Below are positions 1 to 7,400 of a DNA stretch of 17,455 bases, one piece after another. Location of the stretch: NCBI GenBank assembly GCA_024275695.1, contig JAJRYP010000064.1, positions 1 to 17,455 of the forward strand, in the 5' to 3' direction. The translations under genes were made by a program, and so were the position numbers. The notes beneath the pieces are model-generated. The model was given only the letters and a program-made list of their open reading frames with translations, searched no databases and was not told the origin of the DNA. The DNA is from Patescibacteria group bacterium (GTDB lineage: Bacteria; Patescibacteriota; Gracilibacteria; UBA1369; PNNO01). Numbering within the stretch: position 1 is the stretch's first letter; every line of letters begins with the position of its first letter.

Positions 1-1
1 A

Positions 2-520
2 AAACCGGCCGATATAGTTACATCGTATTTGGGAAAAACAATTGAAATCAGAAATACGGATGCGGAAGGAAGAATGATTTTGGCCGATGCGCTTTCATAC
101 GGAATTGAAAAGTATAAACCTAAATATACAATCGATCTGGCTACTTTAACAGGAGCATGTTTGTATGCTCTTGGGACTGATTATGCGGGATTAATGGGGA
201 ATGATAAGAAATTAAAAGATGATTTAATTAGAGCCGGAAACGCTACGGACGAACTTGTTTGGGAACTGCCCGTTCATAAAAATTATAAGAAAACTATAAA
301 AGGAAAACTTGCAGATTTGAGAAATATTGATAACGGAACAAGTTATCTTGCCGGGACATCTAAAGCTGCTGCATTTTTGGAAGCGTTTGTCGGCAAAGCA
401 AAATGGGCGCATCTTGATATAGCGGGTACGGCATATGTTGAAAAACCGCGAGCTTTTGATCAGCCTATGGCGACAGGATACGGCGTAAGATTACTTGTGA
501 ATTATCTGCAAAATTTATAA
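2..520 (+). CDS. pepA: Leucyl aminopeptidase (M17 family), C-terminal part, 5' end outside window
   Basis: This is the C-terminal catalytic part of a cytosolic M17 leucine aminopeptidase, a two-metal enzyme that removes N-terminal residues from peptides. The reading frame is open from base 2, so the start lies upstream of the window. The family signature NTDAEGRMILADAL is present near bases 56-97; its Asp and Glu are metal ligands and its Arg is catalytic in characterised members. It is followed by the conserved IDLATLTGACLYALG stretch and by the usual C-terminal segment with the ILxxF-like AFL and HLDIAGTA motifs. About 173 residues remain of an expected ~450-500. The gene ends five bases before the next start, so the two are probably co-transcribed. 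The family assignment is secure. Substrate range cannot be read from sequence. Confidence 0.93.
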   Translation, partial: KPADIVTSYLGKTIEIRNTDAEGRMILADALSYGIEKYKPKYTIDLATLTGACLYALGTDYAGLMGNDKKLKDDLIRAGNATDELVWELPVHKNYKKTIKGKLADLRNIDNGTSYLAGTSKAAAFLEAFVGKAKWAHLDIAGTAYVEKPRAFDQPMATGYGVRLLVNYLQNL

Positions 521-525
521 TCTCT

Positions 526-1258
526 ATGCTTGAAAAGAGATACATAGAGGAATATAGGGCCATACTTACCAAGCTCGGTGAATGTTGCAATGAAGCATAC
601 GCAAAATTGTCCTTTCTTCCATGTAAGGAAAGTTGCAGTGAATGTTGCGAGCAATTTTTCCCGGTTTCGTTTATTGAAGCTCATTATTTGAGCATTGGAT
701 TTAAAGAATTGTCGCGTCAAAAGCGTCGTTTAATGCAAAAAATTGCAAAAAAAAATTAAGAATAAATTGGAGAAAAATCCGTTTTCAGGCGGAAAAAGAT
801 TTTTTGTCGGAACCAAAGAGGAAATTTATAAAAAACAGCATGAATTCGGATCATATTTGCGAGGGATGGAATATGATTGCCCTTATTTGAATGATGAAAA
901 ACTATGCGATGTATATGAATCAAGACCGCACGATTGCATAGTTTACGGATGTAGCATTGATAAAGCTACAAAAGAAGTGCCTGGTTGTTTTCGTTTTAAT
1001 GTCATTCCGGAGCTCCAGGATCCAAAAATGCGTGAAAATTTAGTTGATTTCGATTATTTATATCCCGAAATAAGATCGCTTGATGCAGCCTCTATTCGTT
1101 CTATAACAGGCCATCCTTTAAGCGTGCATGTCTGGTATTTTGCAAGTCCGATCGAGCCAATTTTAAACGACTACAATGAAAAAGACCGGAACCGTGTGTT
1201 TGATATTGACCGGGATTCCGTGAAAGAGGGGAGTTATGTATTGGTGATTGATTATTGA
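526..1258 (+). pseudogene. YkgJ-like zinc/iron-chelating protein, split by a frameshift at A9
   Basis: Two overlapping frames together make one protein. The first (526-759) carries the CxxxCxxCC cluster (Cys33, 37, 40, 41) typical of YkgJ/UPF0153 zinc- or iron-chelating proteins. The second, open to 1258, carries the matching second half, DCPYLNDEKLCDVYESRPHD followed by CIVYGC, with the usual CPYL...C.VYE.RP..C pattern. The frames meet at nine consecutive A at 747-755. Removing one A joins them as AKKIKNKLEKNPF and gives a protein of about 243 residues. The break may be a real mutation, transcriptional slippage that still yields some full-length protein, or a sequence error. The function of the family is poorly known; metal binding is inferred from the cysteines. 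The gene ends on a TGA that overlaps the tail of the toxin gene on the other strand by seven bases. Confidence 0.8.
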
Positions 1259-1503
1259 AGATTCTTGTATGTTTTTTCGTCACGTTTGGTAATTCGTTCA
1301 ATTGTTGCTTTATTTGTTTTTGATGAAACACTGAAAATAATGCGATATCTTCCAACTCGTATACGATACCAATTCTTTTTTCCTTTAATAGCCTTTAAAT
1401 ACGGGAGTTTACGATAGTCGGCAAGAATTTGTTTCATTATTTTTGAAACGGCAATAAATTCTTGTTTCGTAAGTTTTTTAAGAAATTTAAGGATTTTATC
1501 CAT
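1252..1503 (-). CDS. RelE/ParE-superfamily toxin
   Basis: This 83-residue basic protein has the RelE/ParE-type toxin layout: an N-terminal helical hairpin (MDKILKFLKKLTKQE onwards), then a Lys/Arg-rich beta sheet with the family pattern LKAIKGKKNWYRIRVGRYRI and the ending ATIERITKRDEKTY. RelE-type members cleave mRNA on the ribosome and ParE-type members poison gyrase; which applies here cannot be decided by eye. The start codon lies eight bases inside the end of the upstream antitoxin gene, the usual translationally coupled antitoxin-toxin order. The fold is recognised with good confidence. Activity and target are inference. Confidence 0.85.
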   Translation of the reverse strand: MDKILKFLKKLTKQEFIAVSKIMKQILADYRKLPYLKAIKGKKNWYRIRVGRYRIIFSVSSKTNKATIERITKRDEKTYKNLQ

Positions 1504-1756
1504 TATTTAATTCATCAATCATGCGGATAACCTTTTCAGGCGGAATACCTTTACCTTTATTATCTCTTTTGGCATCGAAAATGATTTCTTCATTTTCAAG
1601 CTCTAACTCTTCTTCCAATTCATCGATATTAAGAGGAATAATTTCAAGTTTAATCCCTTCCGTCTTAACAATAAAATTATCAGTATTAAATTGATTCCTC
1701 CAGGCTTTCGGAAGAGTTATTTGCCCTTTAGATGTACTTTTAACTATTTTATGCAT
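1496..1756 (-). CDS. AbrB/MazE-type (SpoVT-AbrB) antitoxin
   Basis: This 86-residue protein begins with a swapped-hairpin AbrB DNA-binding domain, seen in KSTSKGQITLPKAWRNQF and the strand that follows (residues ~5-45). The C-terminal half is very acidic (ELEEELELENEEI) and probably wraps around and neutralises the basic toxin encoded just downstream. It lies upstream of the toxin with an eight-base overlap, so the pair forms one operon. Antitoxins of this type usually repress their own promoter. A 23-base imperfect palindrome sits just upstream (1782-1804) and is the likely operator. There is no clear ribosome binding site before the ATG. Confidence 0.85.
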   Translation of the reverse strand: MHKIVKSTSKGQITLPKAWRNQFNTDNFIVKTEGIKLEIIPLNIDELEEELELENEEIIFDAKRDNKGKGIPPEKVIRMIDELNNG

Positions 1757-1781
1757 GGTATTGGTGTGGGTAGTGAAAAAA

Positions 1782-1804
1782 GAAAGTAAGAAATTCCTAC
1801 TTTC
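1782..1804. promoter_or_regulatory. Imperfect palindrome, candidate antitoxin operator
   Basis: The arms GAAAGTA (1782-1788) and TACTTTC (1798-1804) are perfect inverted repeats around a nine-base, partly symmetric centre. The site lies 26 bases upstream of the antitoxin ATG on its promoter side, where autorepressing AbrB-type antitoxins bind. The symmetry is seen directly; the operator role is inferred. Confidence 0.45.
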
Positions 1805-2334
1805 ATACTAATGGATTTTTAGATGGAAGTCAATGCCAAAAAAATGGGTAATTATCCGGAAAAAGGTGAGGGTATACTGAAAGCGCGGAAGCAAACAACA
1901 TAACCTCACCAAAATGACTATAACAAGTATTTTAAGATTTCAAAAGTATCCAAAAAAAATTGGAGAATTGTTCAGAAAGAAAAGATGGCGGAACGGAGTC
2001 TAAAAAGACCCCGATTTTTCCGGAATTTTTACGGGGAAACGATGAAAATCGTTTTAGAGGGAGGTTTTTATGTTTTTTCACACGCGAGATGTGTTATAGA
2101 CGAACTTTGGCCAAGACACTTTCACCCCGGGGTGGCGAACATAAAAAATCTCTTTAATTTTAAGCCGAAAATTCACATTTAAACCTTTTGATTTTTTGAA
2201 TGTGTCAATGGCGCTTAAATACAAAACAAACGGTATCAATTTTTTGTCTTCATCAAAATGTAAACCGTTCATTTTGGCATACCTAAAGTACCGTTCCTCA
2301 AAAAACCTCCTCATAAAATAGGGGAAAACAAATA
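1805..2334. other. Gene-poor region between toxin-antitoxin pair and DGR target
   Basis: I find no convincing gene here. Visible structure: GGTGAGG (1865-1871) paired at a distance with CCTCACC (1904-1910); a hairpin AACGAT-GAAA-ATCGTT (2038-2053) with a GNRA-type tetraloop; a strong GGGAGG before an ATG at 2071 that opens only an eight-codon frame; and a 12-base palindrome CACCCCGGGGTG (2123-2134). The 14-mer AGATGTGTTATAGA occurs at 2087-2100 and again in the target promoter at 2348-2361. The stretch may hold a decayed gene, a leader or a duplicated promoter. Short frames on both strands overlap each other and match no family I know. Confidence 0.5.
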
Positions 2335-2363
2335 TTGACAAATACGCAGATGTGTTATAGAAT
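2335..2363 (+). promoter_or_regulatory. Sigma-70-type promoter of the DGR target gene
   Basis: A perfect -35 box TTGACA (2335-2340) is followed after 17 bases by TAGAAT (2358-2363), five of six matches to the -10 consensus. An overlapping reading is TATAGA (2356-2361) with an extended -10 TG at 2353-2354. Transcription would start near 2370, about 20 bases before the ATG at 2391. No ribosome binding site is seen between them. Confidence 0.75.
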
Positions 2364-2390
2364 TAGCATGTATAATTTAATCATTGAATT

Positions 2391-3413
2391 ATGTCTAATG
2401 AAAAACAATATCCGGCTCCCGATGAACTAAAAAGTGAGTTGGAACAATATCTTTCAGGTCCGGATGCGGAAGCTGACGCTCAAAAGTTAGCAGATGCACA
2501 AACTGCAAAAGCTCAACTTGAAAAATTGGGCCTTGATGTACCGCCTCAATTGCAGGAACAAATTGATGGATTGGAAGCAAAAAATCCACTTAACAAAGTC
2601 CCAAAGTGGGCAACGAAAAACGAATGGATAAAAGTTTTGGAATCGCGAAAAGATAAATTACAAAAGGCAATTGATGATCTTGACGATATTAAACCTGCGA
2701 TGCGCCGTGAACTTGAAGCGGAAATTCAAAGAATTGATAAAAAACTCACCGTACCAGATAAAGATTTTGGAGGTTTAAGTCGTGCCGAATATGCAAAAAG
2801 CATACGAAAGGTAGTTGGTTTAAAAGATGAAACGGAAACCCCTGAACGCACTTTATCACCTGAACAGACAGAAAAACTTCTAAGCACTTTAAAAGCTCGT
2901 TTTGAAGTGAATATGAAGCGCCACAAAGGTATTGAATGGTCAAAAGTAGAAGCGAGACTTAATGAAGCAAGTCCTGAGAAATTATGGTCACTGAATGAAA
3001 TGGAAAGAACAGGCGGTGAACCTGATGTTGCAGGTTATGTTGAAGAAACAGGTGAATATGAATTTTGGGATTTTTCAAAGGAAAGCCCGAAAGGACGAAG
3101 AAATGTTTGTTATGACCGCGAAGGACAAGAAGCAGCAGAAAGAAGAGGGAAGAGCCCTGCCGGCAATGCCATCGATATGGCAGCAGCTATGGGGCTTGGG
3201 GGCCTTCTTGATAGGGACCAGTATGAAAATAAGCTTCAAGAGCTAGGAGAATTTGATAGAAATTCATGGTCCTGGATTAAAACTCCAGATGATAAAAGAA
3301 AACAAGGGGTTGCGCTCAATGCGGTTCGGCACGGTGCTGTTGTCCACGTGTATGAGGGCGTTCCGGACGATCGCAATGTCGACAGGGCGTTTCGCGGCTG
3401 GCTAAGGGTCTAA
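2391..3413 (+). CDS. DGR variable target protein with DUF4256-like C-terminal domain
   Basis: This 340-residue protein is the DGR's diversified product. Residues 1-150 are charged and mostly helical (coiled-coil-like runs around 11-65 and 76-120), with no signal peptide or membrane segment, so it is probably cytoplasmic. Residues ~155-340 match, from memory, the DUF4256 family: LLSTLKARFEVNMKRHKGIEW, LWSLNEMERTGGEPDV, SPKGRRNVCYDREG, AIDMAAAMGLGGLLDRDQY, SWIKTPDDKR and the terminal FRGWLRV. VR covers residues 307-340. Fourteen residues between 312 and 331 differ from the template-encoded ones. The flanks (VALNA and RAFRGW) are constant and probably form scaffold strands. A consensus promoter lies upstream. 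Ligand and role are unknown. The target identity is near certain from VR/TR; the DUF4256 link should be confirmed by profile search. Confidence 0.93.
   Translation: MSNEKQYPAPDELKSELEQYLSGPDAEADAQKLADAQTAKAQLEKLGLDVPPQLQEQIDGLEAKNPLNKVPKWATKNEWIKVLESRKDKLQKAIDDLDDIKPAMRRELEAEIQRIDKKLTVPDKDFGGLSRAEYAKSIRKVVGLKDETETPERTLSPEQTEKLLSTLKARFEVNMKRHKGIEWSKVEARLNEASPEKLWSLNEMERTGGEPDVAGYVEETGEYEFWDFSKESPKGRRNVCYDREGQEAAERRGKSPAGNAIDMAAAMGLGGLLDRDQYENKLQELGEFDRNSWSWIKTPDDKRKQGVALNAVRHGAVVHVYEGVPDDRNVDRAFRGWLRV
3308..3412 (+). repeat. DGR variable repeat (VR)
   Basis: This 105-base segment at the 3' end of the target gene aligns without gaps to the TR at 3749-3853. The first 16 bases (GGTTGCGCTCAATGCG) and the GC-rich 3' part (AGGGCGTTTCGCGGCTGG) are identical. 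Between them 18 positions that are A in TR are G, T or C here. One non-A change (C in TR, T here, at codon 338, Pro to Leu) lies in the conserved 3' part. The match ends inside the target's stop codon. Confidence 0.95.
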
Positions 3414-3445
3414 AAAACTTGATATTTGAATTTTAATTTTCTTTT

Positions 3446-3480
3446 GGCTCCCGCCTTGGCGGGGGCCATTTTTTTCTTTA
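3446..3480 (+). terminator. Rho-independent terminator, possibly also DGR target-recognition hairpin
   Basis: GGCTCCCGCC (3446-3455) pairs with GGCGGGGGCC (3458-3467), with one G-T wobble and a very short loop, and is followed by a T-rich tract from 3470 on. It lies 33 bases after the target's stop codon. It has all the marks of an intrinsic terminator. GC-rich hairpins directly after VR are also known to promote homing in the Bordetella phage DGR, so it may serve both roles. Confidence 0.85.
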
Positions 3481-3748
3481 TTTTTTTCTTTTAAAACTTT
3501 AGTATTATATCAAACGGTGAATAGCAACTCGGGGCGAAATTTTTCGTTTGCGAGCTACCGTAAAGTGTTTTTTTATAAAACAGGTCTTGAATGAAAAAAG
3601 AGGTCTGAAAAGAGCATTAAAGAAGAATAGACCCTTAGGTTTGAGTGGAGTTTAGCTTCAATAAAGAAGCTGAAAAAAGCAAACCAATGCATGTACTTAC
3701 GGTTGCGACCGCAAATACATAAACGGATAAATTCCATCAACAAGCTTA
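3481..3748 (+). ncRNA. DGR spacer, probable 5' part of the TR-containing RNA
   Basis: No gene fits this 268-base stretch between the terminator and the TR. It holds several possible RNA stems: CGGT and TAGC paired imperfectly with GCTACCG (about 3514-3560), a perfect AGCTTC/GAAGCT hairpin (3654-3671), and a nested hairpin ATGTA/TACAT (3691-3720) enclosing CGGT-TGCG-ACCG. Because the target transcript should stop at the upstream terminator, the TR RNA probably needs its own promoter here. I see only weak AT-rich candidates, such as TATTAT at 3503. The ncRNA role follows from known DGRs and is not shown by the sequence itself. Confidence 0.5.
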
Positions 3749-3853
3749 GGTTGCGCTCAATGCGAATCGGAACAATGATGATGTCAACGTGAATGAGAAC
3801 AATCCGAACAATCACAATGACAACAGGGCGTTTCGCGGCTGGCCAAGGGTCTA
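3749..3853 (+). repeat. DGR template repeat (TR)
   Basis: This is a non-coding, same-strand copy of the target's 3' end. Read in the VR frame it would encode VALNANRNNDDVNVNENNPN and onwards. It holds 12 AAY codons, the choice typical of TRs because A mutagenesis of AAY cannot create stop codons. Its last three bases are the complement of the avd stop codon, so TR and avd abut exactly. TR to VR changes are 18 at A plus one C to T. Confidence 0.95.
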
Positions 3854-4175
3854 TTGGCTTTGCACTGATTTTAGCCATCCCCCGAGCATTCGGCCAATTT
3901 CAGCGAATTTAGATTGTGTTTGGAAGATTTTAGTCTCATTTACGAGCGCCAGTTCAAGTATAAGGCGTAATTTTAGGCTTGCAATTTCCAGCTGGCTGCT
4001 TGCTTTGATTAAATAACCTGATTTTAAAGGTTTTGGAGCATTTTTGGCCATAATAAGGTTATCAAGGCATGAAAGTGTTGAGGTTTCCAAACTTAAGCCC
4101 AAGCCATATCTGCGATGTTTTGTCATATGATCGGTTATGTCTATAATAGATTTATAAACTTCATAATTTTTGTTT

Positions 4176-4195
<20 letters not shown>
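3851..4195 (-). CDS. avd: DGR accessory variability determinant (Avd, four-helix bundle)
   Basis: This 114-residue protein starts MESLPIINKNYEVYKSI and ends IGRMLGGWLKSVQSQ. Both ends match the Avd/bAvd four-helix-bundle family: the LPII.K.Y..YK start and the EIGRMLGGW ending are its hallmarks. Avd forms a basic barrel that binds the reverse transcriptase and RNA and is needed for mutagenic homing in the Bordetella phage system. The frame is open upstream to 4249, but the internal ATG at 4195 gives the family's normal N-terminus and length. The gene runs opposite to the RT, and the two 5' ends overlap by about 20 bases head to head. Most DGRs carry avd on the same strand as the RT. Its stop codon coincides with the last bases of TR. 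Identity is confident; the regulatory effect of the antisense overlap is inferred. Confidence 0.92.
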
Positions 4196-5181
<986 letters not shown>

Positions 5182-5185
<4 letters not shown>

Positions 5186-5676
5186 ACAGACCAACTCTTC
5201 CTCTCCGGTGGTGCGTCGTCCGGGTAAATAATGTTTGGACCTTGTTCAACTATTACGCCACGGTCTTTCAAAATGTCGAAACGTGGAATTACTTCGGGAT
5301 AACCTTCCTGGAAGACGACTCTTTTAATGCCCGATTCGGCAATTAGGCTGGAACAGACTCTACATGGGTGTTTAGTGCAGTACATTGTTGAACCCTCAAC
5401 GTTTAATCCTTGTTTTGCGGCAAGGGCAAGACACCATTGTTCAGCGCAAATACCGTAACAAATTTCTCGGCGAGTACCGGATTCAACTTTCATTTCATTG
5501 CGGATACAGCCGATTTCGCTACAGTTGTATTCGGGGTGCCAGTCGTTGCAGTGCTTTATGAGTAGTTCTCCATCTTTTACAATTGCAGCTGCGATGTTTG
5601 CGCGCAGGCATTTTGCTTCGTGTTCTTTTTCGTCAATTATTTTAAGGAATTTTTTGTCTTCTTCGGTTATTGCCAT
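5182..5676 (-). CDS. dCMP/cytidine deaminase-like zinc enzyme
   Basis: This 164-residue zinc-dependent deaminase belongs to the cytidine/deoxycytidylate deaminase superfamily. The active site shows CAEQ (Cys77, Glu79) and PCRVC (Cys105, Cys108). Glu is the proton shuttle and the three Cys would bind zinc. Most dCMP deaminases use His in HAE, and Cys in CAE is typical of free-cytidine deaminases, so the substrate is uncertain. An insert at residues 43-73 holds further Cys and His (Cys43, His47, Cys52, Cys57, Cys73) that could bind a second metal. The gene follows acetolactate synthase by 11 bases, so the two are likely co-transcribed. It probably serves pyrimidine salvage, making uracil nucleotides or nucleosides. 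Superfamily certain; exact substrate not. Confidence 0.85.
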
Positions 5677-5687
5677 ACTGGTTAAGG

Positions 5688-7400
5688 TTAGCCGATTAAT
5701 GTATCTTCAAGCGATTTGCCGCTCGGAACCATTGGGAATACATTTTCTTCAGGTTCGGTGTAGCATTCGCAAATAACTGTGCCTTTGATTTTCTTTGCCT
5801 TTTTAAGTGCGGGGAGAATTTCGCCTTGTGTGGCTGCCTTAACGTAGTGGTGGCCGTAGGCATCGGTAAGTTTTTCAATGTTGGGAACAGTCATCGGAGT
5901 CCCGATGTATTGCTTTTTGTAAAAGAGATCTTGCCACTGCCTAACCATGCCAAGGAATCCGTTATTGCTAATCACAATTTTTAGATCGATTTTATCTTGA
6001 ACGAGAGTTTGAAGTTCTTGAATATTCATTTGAAATCCTCCGTCACCGCAGATAACCCAGACTTCTTTGTTAGGTTTGGCCAATTTTGCTCCCATAGCGG
6101 CAGGAAGGGCAAAACCCATTGATCCAAGTCCGCCGGAAGTAACAATAGTATTTGGATGAGAGAAATGGTAATTCTGTGCCGCGAACATTTGATGCTGGCC
6201 GACATCAGTCACAAAAATAGCATCTTTGTCAGCGACTTTGCGGATAGCTTGAACCACTTCGCTCACGCGTGGTATGTCTGAGTCTTTTCGGCTTTTTGTG
6301 CGGAGTTTTCTTTCCTGGAAAGCTGCCGTTTTTTCAGTGTACTCGGTAAGTTCGTTCATCCATTTTGAATACTTGTTTGTGGATGATTTTACAATTTCTT
6401 TGTTGAGTGACTTAAGAACCTTCTTGCAGTCTCCTACAATGGGAACGGTAACGTGAGTGTTTTTGCCGATTTCAGCGGGATCGATGTCGATGTGAATGAT
6501 GTCGGCACCTTTTGCAAAAGTTTTGAGATCTCCGGTTATTCTATCGTCAAAACGTTCTCCAAGGCCAATAATGAGGTCCGCATGATGGGTGGCATAATTG
6601 CAAACAGCGTGGCCGTGCATACCGAGCATTCCAAGTGCCAACGGATGGTCTTCAGGAATTGATCCGAGTCCAAGAATGGTGTTAACAACAGGGATTTGCG
6701 ATTTCTCAACGAATTCCGCAAGTTCTTTTGATGCGTTACTTAGAAGTACACCGTGACCTGCAATAATAAGAGGTTTTTTTGATTTTGCCATGGTGCTGAT
6801 TGCTCTTTTTACTTGCTGCTGCGAGCCGTCATATTTAGGTTTGTATCCGGGAAGATTGACTGTTTTAGGATATTCGAAGTCGGTCTCGTGGACTTGCACG
6901 TCTTTAGGAAGGTCGATAAGAACCGGACCGGGTCTTCCGTGAGTTGCAATGTGGAATGCTTCTTTAATCACTCGAGCCAGGTCTTTTACGTTATCAACGA
7001 GGTAGTTGTGTTTTGTGACAGGGAGGCTAATACCGGAGATGTCGATTTCCTGGAAGGCATCCGTTCCGATAACACTAAGAGGAACTTGGCCCGTGAAGTA
7101 GACAACGGGAATGGAGTCCATATATGCGTTTGCGATTCCGGTTACGAGATTGGTTGCACCGGGGCCCGAGGTCGCGAAGCAAACACCGGGTTTGCCTGTA
7201 ACACGCGCGTAACCTTCTGCGGCGAAGGCGGCGCCTTGCTCGTGCCTCACTAAAATGTGTCTGATTTTTTTGTATTGCGGCATTGTGTCGTAAATTGGCA
7301 GGACGGCGCCGCCGGGATAACCAAAAACCGTATCCACACCTTCGGCAAGAAGACATTCGAATAATATTTGTGAACCGTTTAATCGTTTTTTTTCGGCCAT
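5688..7400 (-). CDS. ilvB: Acetolactate synthase, large (catalytic) subunit
   Basis: This 570-residue ThDP-dependent enzyme condenses two pyruvates to acetolactate (or pyruvate with 2-ketobutyrate), the first common step of branched-chain amino acid synthesis. It has the full domain order: N-terminal pyrimidine-binding domain with YPGGAVLPIYD and the catalytic Glu54 in RHEQGAAFAAEGYAR, a middle FAD-like domain, and a C-terminal domain with the ThDP/Mg motif GDG...NN (residues 452-480). Length matches IlvB/AlsS. No regulatory small subunit gene (ilvN) is next to it, and no other isoleucine-valine gene is in the window, so a catabolic acetolactate role is possible. Upstream lies a 118-base gap with a TATACT candidate -10 on the minus strand (7470-7475) but no clear -35. 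Confidence 0.93.
   Translation of the reverse strand: MAEKKRLNGSQILFECLLAEGVDTVFGYPGGAVLPIYDTMPQYKKIRHILVRHEQGAAFAAEGYARVTGKPGVCFATSGPGATNLVTGIANAYMDSIPVVYFTGQVPLSVIGTDAFQEIDISGISLPVTKHNYLVDNVKDLARVIKEAFHIATHGRPGPVLIDLPKDVQVHETDFEYPKTVNLPGYKPKYDGSQQQVKRAISTMAKSKKPLIIAGHGVLLSNASKELAEFVEKSQIPVVNTILGLGSIPEDHPLALGMLGMHGHAVCNYATHHADLIIGLGERFDDRITGDLKTFAKGADIIHIDIDPAEIGKNTHVTVPIVGDCKKVLKSLNKEIVKSSTNKYSKWMNELTEYTEKTAAFQERKLRTKSRKDSDIPRVSEVVQAIRKVADKDAIFVTDVGQHQMFAAQNYHFSHPNTIVTSGGLGSMGFALPAAMGAKLAKPNKEVWVICGDGGFQMNIQELQTLVQDKIDLKIVISNNGFLGMVRQWQDLFYKKQYIGTPMTVPNIEKLTDAYGHHYVKAATQGEILPALKKAKKIKGTVICECYTEPEENVFPMVPSGKSLEDTLIG

Noticed and set aside
2078..2341. 87-residue minus-strand open frame (MSIFVFPYFMRRFFEERYFRY onwards)
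   Set aside because: It matches no family I know, overlaps the palindrome and both promoter-like repeats, has no ribosome binding site before a start codon (AGGAGG falls after the internal ATG), and competes with frames on the other strand. A weak possibility only.
3573..3878. 101-residue minus-strand frame across the DGR spacer and TR
   Set aside because: It is the antisense reading of the spacer and TR, with an Ile/Val-rich run that simply reflects the AAY-rich template; it also overlaps the avd stop.
3789..4016. Plus-strand frame reading from TR into avd
   Set aside because: It is a chance frame made by the TR's VR-like coding capacity; TR has no start or ribosome site and the frame runs antisense through avd.
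6813..7253. 146-residue plus-strand frame inside ilvB
   Set aside because: It is antisense to a well-supported acetolactate synthase and has no family resemblance.
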